From NCBI RefSeq assembly GCF_000317245.1, contig NZ_AJLJ01000182.1, positions 1-64,000 on the forward strand: a stretch of DNA of 64,000 nucleotides, in the 5' to 3' direction. Under the pieces are notes generated by a model. It searched no databases, was not told the origin of the DNA, and worked only from the letters and a program-made list of their open reading frames with translations. Within the stretch, counting starts at the first letter, position 1; every line of letters begins with the position of its first letter. This stretch comes from Fischerella muscicola SAG 1427-1 = PCC 73103 (lineage in GTDB: Bacteria; Cyanobacteriota; Cyanobacteriia; Cyanobacteriales; Nostocaceae). The translations under genes were made by a program, and so were the position numbers. Shown here piece by piece: positions 27,677 through 37,361 of this stretch.

Positions 27677-27700
27677 AGACGCGATTAATCGCGTCTCTAC
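27673..27700. repeat. GAGACGCGATTAATCGCGTC palindrome, possible terminator
   Basis: A perfect 14-bp inverted repeat with no loop bases at the DNA level. It begins within the stop codon of the StyA-like gene. It belongs to the same family as the in-frame copy at 5841-5897 and the copy at 43037-43084. As RNA it would form a strong hairpin at the end of the gene, but no long U run follows. Confidence 0.8.
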
Positions 27701-27743
27701 AGTGATCAATTATCAAATTAAACTGTTCCCTATTCCTTGATTG

Positions 27744-28190
27744 CTAACCAGCCAATTCTGCTGCTGCTTGTCGCATCATTTCTTCTCGTGATACATCTCC
27801 AAATTGGCTAGCGATCGACCAATAGTGACCAAAAGGATCAACTAATCTACCATAGCGATCGCCCCAAAACATATCATCTAGAGGCATTGTTTCTGTTGCA
27901 CCTGCACTGATAGCACGATTAAACCAAGCGTCTGCATTATCGACTTGCAAGTGAATTGTCACAGGAGAACCATTGAGAGTTGCAGGTGACTCTAGTCCAT
28001 ATTCAGGAAATTCATCATTTAAAAATATTACTGAGTTCCCAATTTCTAACTCGGCAAACATAATTCCATCACCTGTCAAAGAAGGCATACTATATTTTTC
28101 TACTGCGCCAAAGGCTGCTTTGTAAAATTCAATTGCTGCCTTAGCATCGCGAACAGTCAGGTGTGGAGTAATTATACGAAACTCTGCCAT
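27744..28190 (-). CDS. VOC-superfamily protein (PhnB/glyoxalase-like)
   Basis: A 148-aa vicinal-oxygen-chelate protein with the two beta-alpha-beta-beta-beta modules. The N-terminus FRIITPHLTVRDAKAAIEFY, the central GNSVIFLNDEFPEYG, and the closing DMFWGDRYGRLVDPFGHYWS are characteristic of the PhnB-like subgroup. Relatives include bleomycin-resistance and glyoxalase proteins, but substrate cannot be told from sequence. Convergent with the StyA-like gene, minus strand, standing alone. Confidence 0.9.
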   Translation of the reverse strand: MAEFRIITPHLTVRDAKAAIEFYKAAFGAVEKYSMPSLTGDGIMFAELEIGNSVIFLNDEFPEYGLESPATLNGSPVTIHLQVDNADAWFNRAISAGATETMPLDDMFWGDRYGRLVDPFGHYWSIASQFGDVSREEMMRQAAAELAG

Positions 28191-28348
28191 TGCTTTTTTT
28201 CCTCGCAGATATGCAGTTCAGTTTCTTTAAACAAAGTATTTTAAAATGCTTGTACTATTTTTCCAGGAGAATTAATCAAACGTAACGTACATGACCGATA
28301 AAAATAGAAGTCTACAACTTTTTCAGCGCATTTTTGGTAAGGGACTAG

Positions 28349-28933
28349 TTAGCAAATTTCAGCTTGACTGATTTGCTCAGATGCAAGCCGTTCATAATGT
28401 TGGCGATCGCGATACTTTATTATCCTCATTGGTTGATTTCCCACAATTGCTAAGGTTTCAACATTGCTAGTTACAACCGTACCAGCTGCGATAATCGCTC
28501 CATCCCCAATCGTAACTCCTGGAACAATCAGGACATTGGCTCCAATCCATACATTGCGTCCGATTACCACAGGTTTATGAATATAAACATTATGTTCGTA
28601 GGGGAGAGCATTGCTTTGGTAGTCATGGTTTGCTGAGAGAATTACAACGTTGAATCCGATTGTTGTGTTGTCGCCAATTGTAATTCCGCCACGCCCATCT
28701 AATATCACATCCTGGCCAATGTAAATTTTACTGCCCAAGGAAATATTTTGAGGATGGTCGATTCTAATATCTCGCCGAAATCGAACTCGTGAACCACAAA
28801 ACTTGAGTTGTTGCTTTAGTTGTTGATGTTTGTATTGCCTGATTTTGGTTTGCAGATATTCTCCCCACTGCACCAAATGAGGTATTAATATTCGCTCCAG
28901 TTTAATAATAATTTTATTAGCGATTTGGTTCAT
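28349..28933 (-). CDS. Left-handed beta-helix acyltransferase (sugar O-acetyltransferase-like)
   Basis: A 194-aa hexapeptide-repeat transferase, probably using acetyl-CoA. Repeats such as [38 protein letters not shown] and [19 protein letters not shown] build the beta-helix; the catalytic His is likely in SANHDYQ. The first 45 residues are a helical extension not needed for catalysis. It could modify an exopolysaccharide or lipopolysaccharide. No glycosyltransferase is adjacent. Confidence 0.88.
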   Translation of the reverse strand: MNQIANKIIIKLERILIPHLVQWGEYLQTKIRQYKHQQLKQQLKFCGSRVRFRRDIRIDHPQNISLGSKIYIGQDVILDGRGGITIGDNTTIGFNVVILSANHDYQSNALPYEHNVYIHKPVVIGRNVWIGANVLIVPGVTIGDGAIIAAGTVVTSNVETLAIVGNQPMRIIKYRDRQHYERLASEQISQAEIC

Positions 28934-29065
28934 ATTTTTTCTGAATTGGACATAATCTCCTAGTGAAGCTCCTACGTTAACAAAGCCTGATTCATAAAAC
29001 CTCGTGGGAAACGTGGAAAAACTAGCATAATTGTGAAAGAACAGCTAAAGCGATCGCACATAAAG

Positions 29066-29590
29066 ATGAACCTCTACCTATTCTTAGAAAATCTCCTCTT
29101 TTTATTGGTTGCGACATCTTTCACTGTAGTTGTGGGTTGGGCTTGGAGACACTCAAAACCCATGATCCTACCTGAAGTCCTTCCAGGTTGGTATAAAATC
29201 TGGTTTGGTACGGTGCAAGTACTAGGTATAGTATTGCCGTTAGTAGTAATGCTGTTGTGGGGTGTGGTGTGGGGTTATTCTCGTGTTTTAATGGTGTTTG
29301 CTTCCTACTTTCTGATGCTGGGCTTGCAAATACTATCGGAATTTGTAACCTTACGAAAGTTCCATTCTGTGGTGTGGGTGATGGTTCCTTATTTATACTT
29401 GCCTTACCGTTTTTGGCAGTTATATGAAGGTTGGACACTCATCAGGCCGGATCAAGAATTAATGTGGGTAAGAACTACATTAGTAATAGAAATTGTTGTG
29501 TGGGTTGGAAACTACATGTTAGATGTAACCCAATTACCAAGGCTTTTTCGTTGGGAAGTGCAAGAAAACTCTGATATTGAGATTAACTGA
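29066..29590 (+). CDS. Uncharacterised membrane protein with four or five TM segments
   Basis: I do not recognise this protein (174 aa from this start; 185 aa from a GTG at 29033). Hydrophobic segments lie near FLENLLFLLVATSFTVVVGW, TVQVLGIVLPLVVMLLWGVV, VLMVFASYFLMLGLQIL and VVWVMVPYLYLPYRF, with another near TLVIEIVVWVGNYML. The N-terminus before MNLYLF is very basic and may not be translated. It is divergent from the acyltransferase gene. No function is suggested by context. Confidence 0.75.
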   Translation: MNLYLFLENLLFLLVATSFTVVVGWAWRHSKPMILPEVLPGWYKIWFGTVQVLGIVLPLVVMLLWGVVWGYSRVLMVFASYFLMLGLQILSEFVTLRKFHSVVWVMVPYLYLPYRFWQLYEGWTLIRPDQELMWVRTTLVIEIVVWVGNYMLDVTQLPRLFRWEVQENSDIEIN

Positions 29591-29788
29591 ATTATGCGGT
29601 GTTGAAATTCACGCTTGTGTAGCTTCGCGTAAAATCATAGCATTTTTAAAAGCATTAAGAGCGCAGAGTCAGCACATCAGGAAGGCAGGTTTTTTTAGAT
29701 AAAATTTGCTACAAATCAATAGAAACAAAAATCCCGGCCTTCTCGCGAAGCGAGAAGCAAGTTACAGCCGAAATCAAGGTAAAGATAG

Positions 29789-30004
29789 TCAATAACCTCG
29801 TCTACTGACACCGCTCAAAATACCTGCACCAATTGAAAACAAAATGATTGCCCAAATAACGTAGGTCGAAATTGACTTGATTATACCAATTCCCAATAAC
29901 AGATAAATTAAGGCAGTTGATAATAAAGCAAGACCAACAGAAACACCAATAATATACAAAAGTTTTTTGGCTTGTGGGTTAGGGGACTGGCTCACAAATA
30001 TCAC
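29789..30004 (-). CDS. Small two-TM membrane protein
   Basis: A 71-aa protein with a short polar N-terminus (SQSPNPQAKKL) and two hydrophobic helices, LLYIIGVSVGLALLSTALIY and ISTYVIWAIILFSIGAGILS, ending in SRRGY. It resembles small cyanobacterial membrane proteins of unknown role. The upstream region on its strand contains GAGTGAT about 5 nt before the ATG. Function unknown. Confidence 0.65.
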   Translation of the reverse strand: MIFVSQSPNPQAKKLLYIIGVSVGLALLSTALIYLLLGIGIIKSISTYVIWAIILFSIGAGILSGVSRRGY

Positions 30005-30276
30005 TCCTCTACAATGACTGGTAATAATTCCAGTATCATGTCACTCATTTTTAAATTTTGCCATCTAGTTTACCTTGAAAATAGGGATGATAGTGGGGTT
30101 CCCTCTGGGAATAAGGGGTAATGGGGAGAAATTTTCATTTGTTCTGGTGTATGCATTTCATGAAGGCTAATTTTTGCAATCGCTAGGGCAAGTTTTGACA
30201 AAATTTTGATAAACTTGGAAAAATTTACCTGCGGGAAAACACTTTTAGATTTACTGACATTTCCTTATGCAGTTCG

Positions 30277-31203
30277 ATGATTATTAATATGTCTTCTCAA
30301 CGTACAATTCAAAGTATATATACTGATGGTGCTTGCATCGGCAACCCAGGCCCTGGTGGTTGGGGTGTTGTTGTCTACTTCAGTGACGGTTCGGTTCATG
30401 AAATAGGCGATACTGCTGCTAAAACCACTAACAATAAAATGGAAATGCAAGCCGCGATCGCAGCTTTATCTTTCCTAAAAGCATCAGGACACACTGAACC
30501 GATTACTCTCTACACTGATAGCGAGTATCTGATTAACTGTGTAACTAAATGGATCAAAACCTGGAAAAGAAAAGGCTGGAAAAAGGCTGATGGTAATCCT
30601 GTTCTGAACCAAGATTTGCTGGAACAACTTGAGCAACTCAACAGTCGTCAGGTAAAGTGGCAACACGTCCGGGGTCATACTGGTAATGAAGGTAACGAAC
30701 GCTGTGATGCGATCGCCCGTGCTTTTGCTGGTGGGAAAAATCCATCGCTGCAACAAATTTCTGATATCAATTTATTTGATGATTTTTTACGGACATCAAC
30801 TAACGTTGCGGTAGCAAGCGTATCTGATTCTGATCCCGAATCGATGATAATTAACAAAAACATACCAGAGATCAGTAACTTCGCATCAGAAATAAATATG
30901 ACAGAGATATCGAATCATTCAACGTCCCTTTCCCATGAAGAATTACCTCGTGAAATGAGGGTAGTGCAACTCCGCAACTTAGTGGAAACCCTCAGAATCG
31001 CTGACGAAATCGCCGAAAAAGGTTACTTGGTTACTAGTTCCGAATTAGCAGATTTAATGGATGTCCACGCTAGTGCTGTTACTAGTCGTGGTGATCAATG
31101 GCGCTGGCGTAACTGGATTGTTTCACGAGTGCGACGAGAAGGTAATCAAATTCTTTGGGAGTTGGAACGTGGCGATCGCCTGAACGATGAAAATGATGAT
31201 TGA
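30277..31203 (+). CDS. rnhA: Ribonuclease HI with C-terminal extension
   Basis: RNase HI cleaves the RNA strand of RNA-DNA hybrids in replication and R-loop removal. The four catalytic acids are visible: Asp in IYTDGACIGNPGPGGWG, Glu in NNKMEMQAAI, Asp in LYTDSEYLINC and Asp in GHTGNEGNERCDAIARAFA. The catalytic domain ends near residue 155. A further 150 residues follow: a variable linker, then a conserved-looking basic domain (ELADLMDVHASAVTSRGDQW, WRNWIVSRVRREGNQILWEL), found in cyanobacterial RNases H as I recall. MSSQRT at 30289 is an equally good start. Confidence 0.94.
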   Translation: MIINMSSQRTIQSIYTDGACIGNPGPGGWGVVVYFSDGSVHEIGDTAAKTTNNKMEMQAAIAALSFLKASGHTEPITLYTDSEYLINCVTKWIKTWKRKGWKKADGNPVLNQDLLEQLEQLNSRQVKWQHVRGHTGNEGNERCDAIARAFAGGKNPSLQQISDINLFDDFLRTSTNVAVASVSDSDPESMIINKNIPEISNFASEINMTEISNHSTSLSHEELPREMRVVQLRNLVETLRIADEIAEKGYLVTSSELADLMDVHASAVTSRGDQWRWRNWIVSRVRREGNQILWELERGDRLNDENDD

Positions 31204-31259
31204 TAGTTTTGTTTGTTGTTTGTTGTTTGCAATAACTACCAAAAATCAACCACGAACTA

Positions 31260-32450
31260 TTAATTATAATTTCTTCCCCGCCACTGTCGTGGAGTGCTGA
31301 TTGCTGATAAAAAGATTCGCACTACGGCTAAGGGGTCAGCCAGTGGGGAAAGCCAGAAAAACCAACCACCTCTAGATTGAGTGCGATCGTAACAGGGTGC
31401 GATCGCCAACAGCATACCAAAGCGAACTACCAGCAAAAATATATTTAGTCCTAGTAGTACCAGAGGAGGATTAAAAGAGATGGGGAGGTCGGGGAAAATC
31501 AATAGATAGCTCAGGACGAGCAAAACAGGTAAAGCCTGAGTAGAAGTTAGTACCCATAAATCAGCCCATAGCTGAGTTTGAGAAGAAGCATCTTTTAAAT
31601 CGAGACTCCGACCCCATTCTTTCCAAGTCTCTATTGCTCCTTCATACATCCGTACCTTTAAGACTTTTGATCCATCTAAAAAGCCTACTTTAAAGCCAGA
31701 AGCAGCTATGTGTCGAGCTAAGGTGACATCATCACAAAAAGAACTTTTGGCACTAGTATAACCACTGACAGCAGCTAAGACAGAACGGCGGCATAAAAAG
31801 CATTGACCGTTAGCCATGACTCGTTCTGGTTGTTGTGTATTTATACCAGCAGGATCAAATCTATAAAGTAACGTCATTAACAACGCTGGTTGTAGCCAGC
31901 ATTCTCCGGGATACTTGAGGATGAATTGAGGCGAAAGAGAAATTAAATCATATCCTTGTGCGATCGCCGTTTTTACCAAACCTGCAACTAAAGCTGGTGA
32001 TGGTTGAGTATCAGCATCCATACCCAAAAACCATTCACTTGCTTCACAAGAGGATAAAAAACCATTATGTAAAGCCCAAGGACGTCCTACCCAATTAGGA
32101 GGTAAAGGATCATCGGTGATCAGCCGAAAGCGGGGATCTTGTTTTTGTGCAGCTTTGACTAAATCAGGGGTGCCATCCTGGGAATTACTATCTACAACAA
32201 TTATTTCCCGAACTTCGTAACTTTGGCGACTTAAGCCACTCAACAGGGGGCTGATACGAAGAACTTCATTTAAAGTAGGAATTACTACACTAACACTACC
32301 TAAAATATCTGGTGTTGGGTTTTGTGGTGTCACGGGAGGATGACGTAGAGGCCCTTTGAGGAGGCGCGACATTAAGATTGCTACTGCTGGTACTTGTATA
32401 AGTAGTACCAAAAGCGAAAAGGCACTGATGATGCTGAACCAATCTGTCAC
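31260..32450 (-). CDS. cruG: Carotenoid glycosyltransferase CruG (GT2 family)
   Basis: A 396-aa membrane-bound GT2 enzyme expected to add a sugar to the 2'-hydroxyl of myxol-type carotenoids. The nucleotide-sugar domain shows SVVIPTLNEVLRISPLLSGL, EIIVVDSNSQDGT and the DxD-like LGMDADTQPSP. A conserved RRSVLAAVSGY follows. There is one N-terminal membrane helix (IISAFSLLVLLIQVPAVAIL) and two or three near the C-terminus. Adjacency to cruF, 162 bp upstream on the same strand, supports the assignment, since the two genes cluster in other cyanobacteria. Confidence 0.85.
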   Translation of the reverse strand: MTDWFSIISAFSLLVLLIQVPAVAILMSRLLKGPLRHPPVTPQNPTPDILGSVSVVIPTLNEVLRISPLLSGLSRQSYEVREIIVVDSNSQDGTPDLVKAAQKQDPRFRLITDDPLPPNWVGRPWALHNGFLSSCEASEWFLGMDADTQPSPALVAGLVKTAIAQGYDLISLSPQFILKYPGECWLQPALLMTLLYRFDPAGINTQQPERVMANGQCFLCRRSVLAAVSGYTSAKSSFCDDVTLARHIAASGFKVGFLDGSKVLKVRMYEGAIETWKEWGRSLDLKDASSQTQLWADLWVLTSTQALPVLLVLSYLLIFPDLPISFNPPLVLLGLNIFLLVVRFGMLLAIAPCYDRTQSRGGWFFWLSPLADPLAVVRIFLSAISTPRQWRGRNYN

Positions 32451-32611
32451 TGTAAAAATACTGAGTTAGTGTAATTACGGTTTTAAAAAGCACTCTTAAC
32501 AGGGAGCAGGGAATAGGGAAACGCCCAATAAATCATGAAGCTTGAAACTCAGTATTTTGGGCTAATTCTTCCTCCGCCATACCGTGATTGTCTCGGCTGG
32601 CGGTGAGTGGT

Positions 32612-33521
32612 TTACTTAAGAGCAACTTTTACCGGAGCTATTTGCCCTTTGTTGGTAGCAGATTCTACTGCAAGTTCTGTAGATGTACTCTGAGTCTTCC
32701 ACCATAAAACGACAGCCGGTATTGCACCCAGGAATAAGCCTAATAAGACTGGTATGGAAAAACCAGCCGCTAAACTCATGACTGTAGCAAAGGCAAAGTT
32801 GCTGAGATAAACAATTAAAGGTAAATTGAGTTGCGATCGCTCTAATTTTATCGGTGTATTTCGCCACAATAATGCAGCCACCGTCATAAACACTGAACCA
32901 GTACCAATCCATCCAGCAAAGTTTTGATAAGGCATACCAAAAAAAGGCTCCTGGTTTCTGCCAATACCAAAAAGGTAGAGATGTTTGGCTCATAGCTGGA
33001 TCTAGTACAAAGTCCCAGGAAGTCAACAACAAAGCACCCAAAGCGATCGCACCCAAATGACGCCACAAACTCGGTTTTTTGTCAACCTCTAAACCTGCAC
33101 GAGCCAGTAGGTAAGATACAAATCCTACGTAAAACCAAGACAAAGGAATAGTAAAAGGTACTAAACCCCCAATTTTATAACCCAAGCCACTTAAGTAGCT
33201 GTAATGCCCAAAAGGAAAGCCAGTACTGGTTCCTAGTAATTCACTACTCAAAGAAATTAAGACTGATGGCAGCAGAAACGAGAGCCACAAACCTAACCCT
33301 AATGTTCTATAAGCATACAAAGAAACTGCTGCTGCTCCCAAAATCATATAAACTACGCCGCCTCCAGCCATACTCCATTGCATGGCGGTTTGTCCAACCT
33401 CGGCTAAATTTAAAATTATTTCAGCGTGAGGAACGACCAGTAATATTCCTACTAGTCCAAACACCATTGATACAATATGACCAATTAGGCACACGCGTTC
33501 AGCGATAACAAGTTGTTTCAT
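32612..33521 (-). pseudogene. cruF: Carotenoid 1',2'-hydratase CruF, frameshifted as sequenced
   Basis: CruF adds water across the terminal double bond of gamma-carotene-type carotenoids on the way to myxoxanthophyll. The N-terminal two thirds are intact: MKQLVIAERVCLIGHIVSMV through GFPFGHYSYLSGLGYKIGG to SWDFVLDPAMSQTSLPFWYW and PGAFF. The rest continues in another frame as MPYQNFAGWIGTGSVFMTVA to APVKVALK. The switch falls in a run of seven A on the plus strand (T in the coding strand) at 32939-32945. With six bases the gene would encode one continuous 302-aa protein of normal length. The break may be a sequencing error, a true mutation, or a slippage site. Confidence 0.85.
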
Positions 33522-33773
33522 GATATTTCCTGAATCAAGATGTGACACGTGGCTACATTACTGCTAACAGTTTACAAATCTTTAAGGATATTAAGGATAT
33601 ATATAACTTAATTTTGCTGAAAATCTTCTATTAAATTGCTGAATAGTTTTTTAGCAGAGCATTATCGCCTATTGATTGCAGACAAAACAAGTAAGAAAAT
33701 CGAGTTATAGTAGAGTTTTTACTCAGCAGAGTATGAAGCATAACTGGCTACTCTGGCAATCACAACATAGCTC

Positions 33774-34220
33774 ATGCCATTTTTGAAAAGACTACCCTGG
33801 CTTTCTTTAACACTGCTGTTGCTTACCTACATAATTTTCGGCTGGTTACTTGCCAGATCAAAAACTCAGCCTATGTTATGGCTGATGTTTGCGATCGCTA
33901 TTGTGCTTTTTATTGCGAGCTTGACTATCCCTTTCTCAAAAGTGAGTGACTATTCTGTAAGTTTGTTTAGATCAAATTTGAGGTCATTTGGAGTCACTGT
34001 ATTTGGGGCTTTTTTATTTTTTCTCATTCTTGCCCGTTTTCGGCTCTTTCTTGATATTTTCGTCATGATTGCTGCGGCTTTGTTGGTGAGAATAGATTTT
34101 CAAACCGCAGGTTTTAATCAAAGTCAAGTATTTTGGATCACAACTGCCTTTTCTTTGACAGGTTTAGCGCTTGGTGCATTAGTCGAAAAGTTGATGTTGC
34201 AATATGGTCTGCTTGTTTAA
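33774..34220 (+). CDS. Cyanobacterial four-TM membrane protein
   Basis: A 148-aa protein of four hydrophobic helices: WLSLTLLLLTYIIFGWLLA, MLWLMFAIAIVLFIASLTI, FGAFLFFLILARFRLFLDIF and FWITTAFSLTGLALGALVEK. I do not know a function. It is divergent from cruF and convergent with rpmA, with a shared hairpin terminator between them. Coding potential is clear from length and the regular helix pattern. Confidence 0.78.
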   Translation: MPFLKRLPWLSLTLLLLTYIIFGWLLARSKTQPMLWLMFAIAIVLFIASLTIPFSKVSDYSVSLFRSNLRSFGVTVFGAFLFFLILARFRLFLDIFVMIAAALLVRIDFQTAGFNQSQVFWITTAFSLTGLALGALVEKLMLQYGLLV

Positions 34221-34226
34221 AATTAA

Positions 34227-34246
34227 GGCGGGTGTTGCTACCCGCC
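34227..34246. terminator. Bidirectional hairpin terminator between converging genes
   Basis: GGCGGGT (34227-34233) and ACCCGCC (34240-34246) form a 7-bp GC stem with a 6-nt loop in the 41-bp gap between a plus-strand membrane protein gene and rpmA. On the minus strand the stem is followed by TTAATTTT, fitting an intrinsic terminator for rplU-rpmA. Confidence 0.75.
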
Positions 34247-34261
34247 CTAAGATTATTGATT

Positions 34262-34540
34262 CTAAGATGCAGCAACAGCTTCGGTCACAGCAGGATAAAC
34301 GCTAACTTTTTTACGAGTTTTACCCTTGCGTTCAAATGTTACGACACCATCAACTAGAGCGAACAGAGTGTCATCGCTACCAATTCCGACGTTATTACCA
34401 GGGTGAAATTTGGTACCACGCTGACGCACCAGAATATTACCAGCGCGAACCGCTTCACCACCATAGCGTTTGACACCCAGTCGTTGAGCATTTGAGTCAC
34501 GACCGTTTCGTGTACTACCTGTTCCTTTCTTATGAGCCAT
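34262..34540 (-). CDS. rpmA: 50S ribosomal protein L27
   Basis: L27 (92 aa) contacts tRNA at the peptidyl-transferase centre. The N-terminus [20 protein letters not shown] and the core [20 protein letters not shown] followed by [12 protein letters not shown] are classic. I start at the ATG at 34540; the frame remains open upstream but family members begin here. It follows rplU by 85 bp on the same strand, the usual L21-L27 pair. Confidence 0.97.
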   Translation of the reverse strand: MAHKKGTGSTRNGRDSNAQRLGVKRYGGEAVRAGNILVRQRGTKFHPGNNVGIGSDDTLFALVDGVVTFERKGKTRKKVSVYPAVTEAVAAS

Positions 34541-34625
34541 AGTTTTCTCCCTTAGAAAATTTTTGTACTTTGGTAGTTGATAGTTTATTGGAATAACCAA
34601 TAACCAACAACCAACCAATAACAAA

Positions 34626-35033
34626 TTATTCAGCAGATTCTTGTACAACCTCAGTTGTTGCTTCGCTATCTACTTCACTACTTACAGTAGTTTCTGCTTC
34701 TGAAGCAAGTACAGAACCATTGAGGCTAATGGAATTGATCATCAGCCTCGTGATTTCTTGGCGGTGTCCGCGCTTTTTACGGGTTTTCTTTTTCGGTTTC
34801 ATCTTATAAACCAGGACTTTACGACCCCGTAAGTGTCGCATCACTGTCCCTTCTACCTTTGCTCCTGCTACTAACGGCTGACCAATAGTAACTTCACCGT
34901 TGTGTTGTACTAGCAAGACTGATTCTATGCTAACTTGTTCATCGGGTTGGGCAGAAAGCAGTTCAATGTCGTAAAAGCGGCCCGGTTCAACTCGTAGTTG
35001 CTTACCACCAGTTTCAATAATTGCGTAAGTCAT
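34626..35033 (-). CDS. rplU: 50S ribosomal protein L21
   Basis: L21 (135 aa) binds 23S rRNA. The N-terminus [20 protein letters not shown] and the block [20 protein letters not shown] followed by [11 protein letters not shown] are diagnostic. The start at 35033 is preceded by AAGGACAATTAC, giving a Shine-Dalgarno-like AAGGA. After the basic core comes an acidic, Ser/Thr/Glu-rich tail of about 35 residues ([16 protein letters not shown]), common in cyanobacterial L21. First gene of the rplU-rpmA unit. Confidence 0.97.
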   Translation of the reverse strand: MTYAIIETGGKQLRVEPGRFYDIELLSAQPDEQVSIESVLLVQHNGEVTIGQPLVAGAKVEGTVMRHLRGRKVLVYKMKPKKKTRKKRGHRQEITRLMINSISLNGSVLASEAETTVSSEVDSEATTEVVQESAE

Positions 35034-35811
35034 GTAATTGTCCTTATGGAGTTGCCGTACAGGTAGCTGGCTGTTGTACAAAATAAACGCGAGCGATCGC
35101 GCTTATGAACTACCATGTTGCCAGCTTTTGCAATGCGTCTACCTGATCCGAGCAGGAATTAGACAGACAATCTGCTAGTCTACTCTATAAAGTATATTTT
35201 ATCAATCATATCTTAAAATATTTTTAGGTGAAGTGTATTCTGTCAGTGACAGTTACTTGGTCTGATCAAAAATTCTCTTTTCTAATGCAAACTCCAATCT
35301 AAATATCAAGCCTTTGTCAAGCTCTACAACATGTATTCATTAAATAATTATTTGTTGATAGCTGATTGTTCCTGAAACTTTATTGTCAGACTAATGATCA
35401 ATTAACTTGCACTCAATAAAAATCTTTATGTTTTTTATAGGACTTATATTTGATTTTTAAAATACACGTAGGGGAGGCAAAAAGGGGTGTAGATTTTCTT
35501 CCCCCTTTATTGCCGTTGCGTTATGCCTCTGGCTAACGCACCCTACATATACTGTGATTTTTTCAAAAATAAAATCGGATTGCTATATAATTATTAGCTA
35601 TTCATTTTTTGATATTAAGTACCTATTAGAAAAAAATTTGTATTAAGTAGTTAGACAAAATTAAATTTATTTGTGCAGGTCAGGGAACTCTTAACTCTTA
35701 ACAGAAAAAATCTGTGTAATTAATTGTGTGTCAGTACTGAACTCTCAACAACAAACGACAAATAAAAATTACTAATGATTGTAGTAATATTATTTGTCGT
35801 TGTTTTTAATT
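35034..35811. other. Intergenic region upstream of rplU, no gene seen
   Basis: The region is AT-rich. The rplU promoter and leader should lie at the left end. Near 35485-35550 is an extragenic repeat with GTTGCGTTATGCC and AACGCACCCTAC, also seen near 12670. I find no RNA gene or ORF that I can support. Confidence 0.5.
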
Positions 35812-35994
35812 TCAGTTATGAATATGATCTATATTTTCCCAAGATGGAGAAAATGACGGAATTGATAAAGAGCAAGCTTTCCATCCAGACTTTACTCCTA
35901 CACTTAACAGATTACACATACCCCCACGTTGTCCTAAAGGTGTGTAATACCGACAGTAGCGACAAGCAGAAACACAGGATTTTAAAGTTGCCAT
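35812..35994 (-). CDS. Cys-rich 60-aa small protein
   Basis: The frame contains five cysteines in a compact pattern: CVSACRYCRYY, then GGMC, then KACS, followed by an aromatic proline-rich end (IPSFSPSWENI). The spacing is typical of a metal-binding or redox small protein. I recall related small proteins in other cyanobacteria with CRYCRYY, RGG and WKACSL blocks, but cannot verify it. No clear Shine-Dalgarno is visible before the ATG at 35994. Function unknown. Confidence 0.7.
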   Translation of the reverse strand: MATLKSCVSACRYCRYYTPLGQRGGMCNLLSVGVKSGWKACSLSIPSFSPSWENIDHIHN

Positions 35995-36269
35995 AATAAA
36001 TTTTTTGTGATAAAAAACATTCTCACTAGAGAGAATTTTTCCTCATCAAGTATGGCAATGATTTCTTCTAAACTGTCTAATATTTGTATAATTTAATATA
36101 AAAAATTTGCATTGCTAAATAAAAATACATAGAGTAAACATAATAGTAGTTTATACTTACGTACTTCAAGGAAAATTATTTAAAAATACAATAAAATTAT
36201 GGCCGAATAAAATCAGTACTAATACTTAAAAATCGTAGTTAGTAATAAAATTTATCACTAAGAAGATAT

Positions 36270-37361
36270 ATGCAAAGAATTGAAGTCGAAAAAAGAAGTA
36301 TTTTGATAGGTTTAGCAGGTAGTCATGGATATGGTTTAAATCGTCCAGATTCAGACTATGATTATCGAGGAGTATTTATTGCACCTAAAAGATATTACTT
36401 AGGATTTGATCATATTGAACAAAAAGATAGTGGTTGGGATGAAGTAGGAATATTTTCATTTTTAGATGGCAATAAAGATACAGTAATCTATGAATTAAGA
36501 AAAATTATCCAGTTATTAGCTGGAGCCAATCCCAATGTCTTAGAATTGCTGTGGTTGAATGATTATCCAGTTTTAACATCAATAGGACAGTATTTAATTA
36601 ATCATAGAAAAATTTTCTTAACTAAGAAGATTAAGCATACTTATTCTGGATATGCTTTTGCCCAAATCAAAAAAATGGAAACCCATCGTAAGTGGTTATT
36701 GAATCCACCAAAAAAGAAACCACTACCACTTGATTTTGATATAGAAGATGAAGCACCACTCAGTAAAGAAGAATTAAATGCTTTTTTAGAATATCTATAT
36801 CACTTAATTAAAGGTAAAATTGAGTATTTAGAAGAAGCAGAAGAGTTATATAACTTGCTCACAGCAGATATTGATTTCAAAGCTGTATTAAAACAATATA
36901 CATTACCTAGTGAGACTTTAGAATACACTCAAAATTTAACGAATAGCCGCAAAGATTTTATTCGCCTACTCCAGAAAAGCCAAAGCTATCAAATTGCTTT
37001 AAGAGAATGGAAAGCTTATTTATCATGGCAAGAAAATAGAAATCCTGTGCGAGCGGAAATGGAACGAAAGTCAGGTTTTGATTTGAAACACGGAATGCAT
37101 TGTATTAGATTATTACGTAGTGGTCTGGAAATATTACGAACAGGAGAAGTGATAGTAGATAGAAGAATAGCTGGGGATATTGAGGAATTAAAAGCAATTC
37201 GTAAAGGAGATTATTCTTATGAACAAGTCATGAACATGGCAGAAGATTTGATGGTTGAAATGCAAAAGGTATATGAAGAATCAACATTACCTGACAAAGC
37301 TGATTTAGAGCAAATTAACGAATTGTGTATAAAATTAGTAGAAATGCAAGGGTGGGATTAA
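36270..37361 (+). CDS. Predicted nucleotidyltransferase (pol-beta superfamily)
   Basis: A 363-aa protein whose N-terminus carries the nucleotidyltransferase signature GLAGSHGYGLNRPDSDYDYR (GS followed by DxD, about residues 15-34). A helical remainder follows, including basic stretches (LNPPKKKPLPL) and a helical domain with SGFDLKHGMHCIRLLRSGLE, which is shared with YcgL-type predicted nucleotidyltransferases. It may add nucleotides to RNA or protein; no target is indicated. The DNA is noticeably more AT-rich than the neighbouring housekeeping genes, and AT-rich gaps lie on both sides, which hints at horizontal acquisition. Confidence 0.85.
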   Translation: MQRIEVEKRSILIGLAGSHGYGLNRPDSDYDYRGVFIAPKRYYLGFDHIEQKDSGWDEVGIFSFLDGNKDTVIYELRKIIQLLAGANPNVLELLWLNDYPVLTSIGQYLINHRKIFLTKKIKHTYSGYAFAQIKKMETHRKWLLNPPKKKPLPLDFDIEDEAPLSKEELNAFLEYLYHLIKGKIEYLEEAEELYNLLTADIDFKAVLKQYTLPSETLEYTQNLTNSRKDFIRLLQKSQSYQIALREWKAYLSWQENRNPVRAEMERKSGFDLKHGMHCIRLLRSGLEILRTGEVIVDRRIAGDIEELKAIRKGDYSYEQVMNMAEDLMVEMQKVYEESTLPDKADLEQINELCIKLVEMQGWD

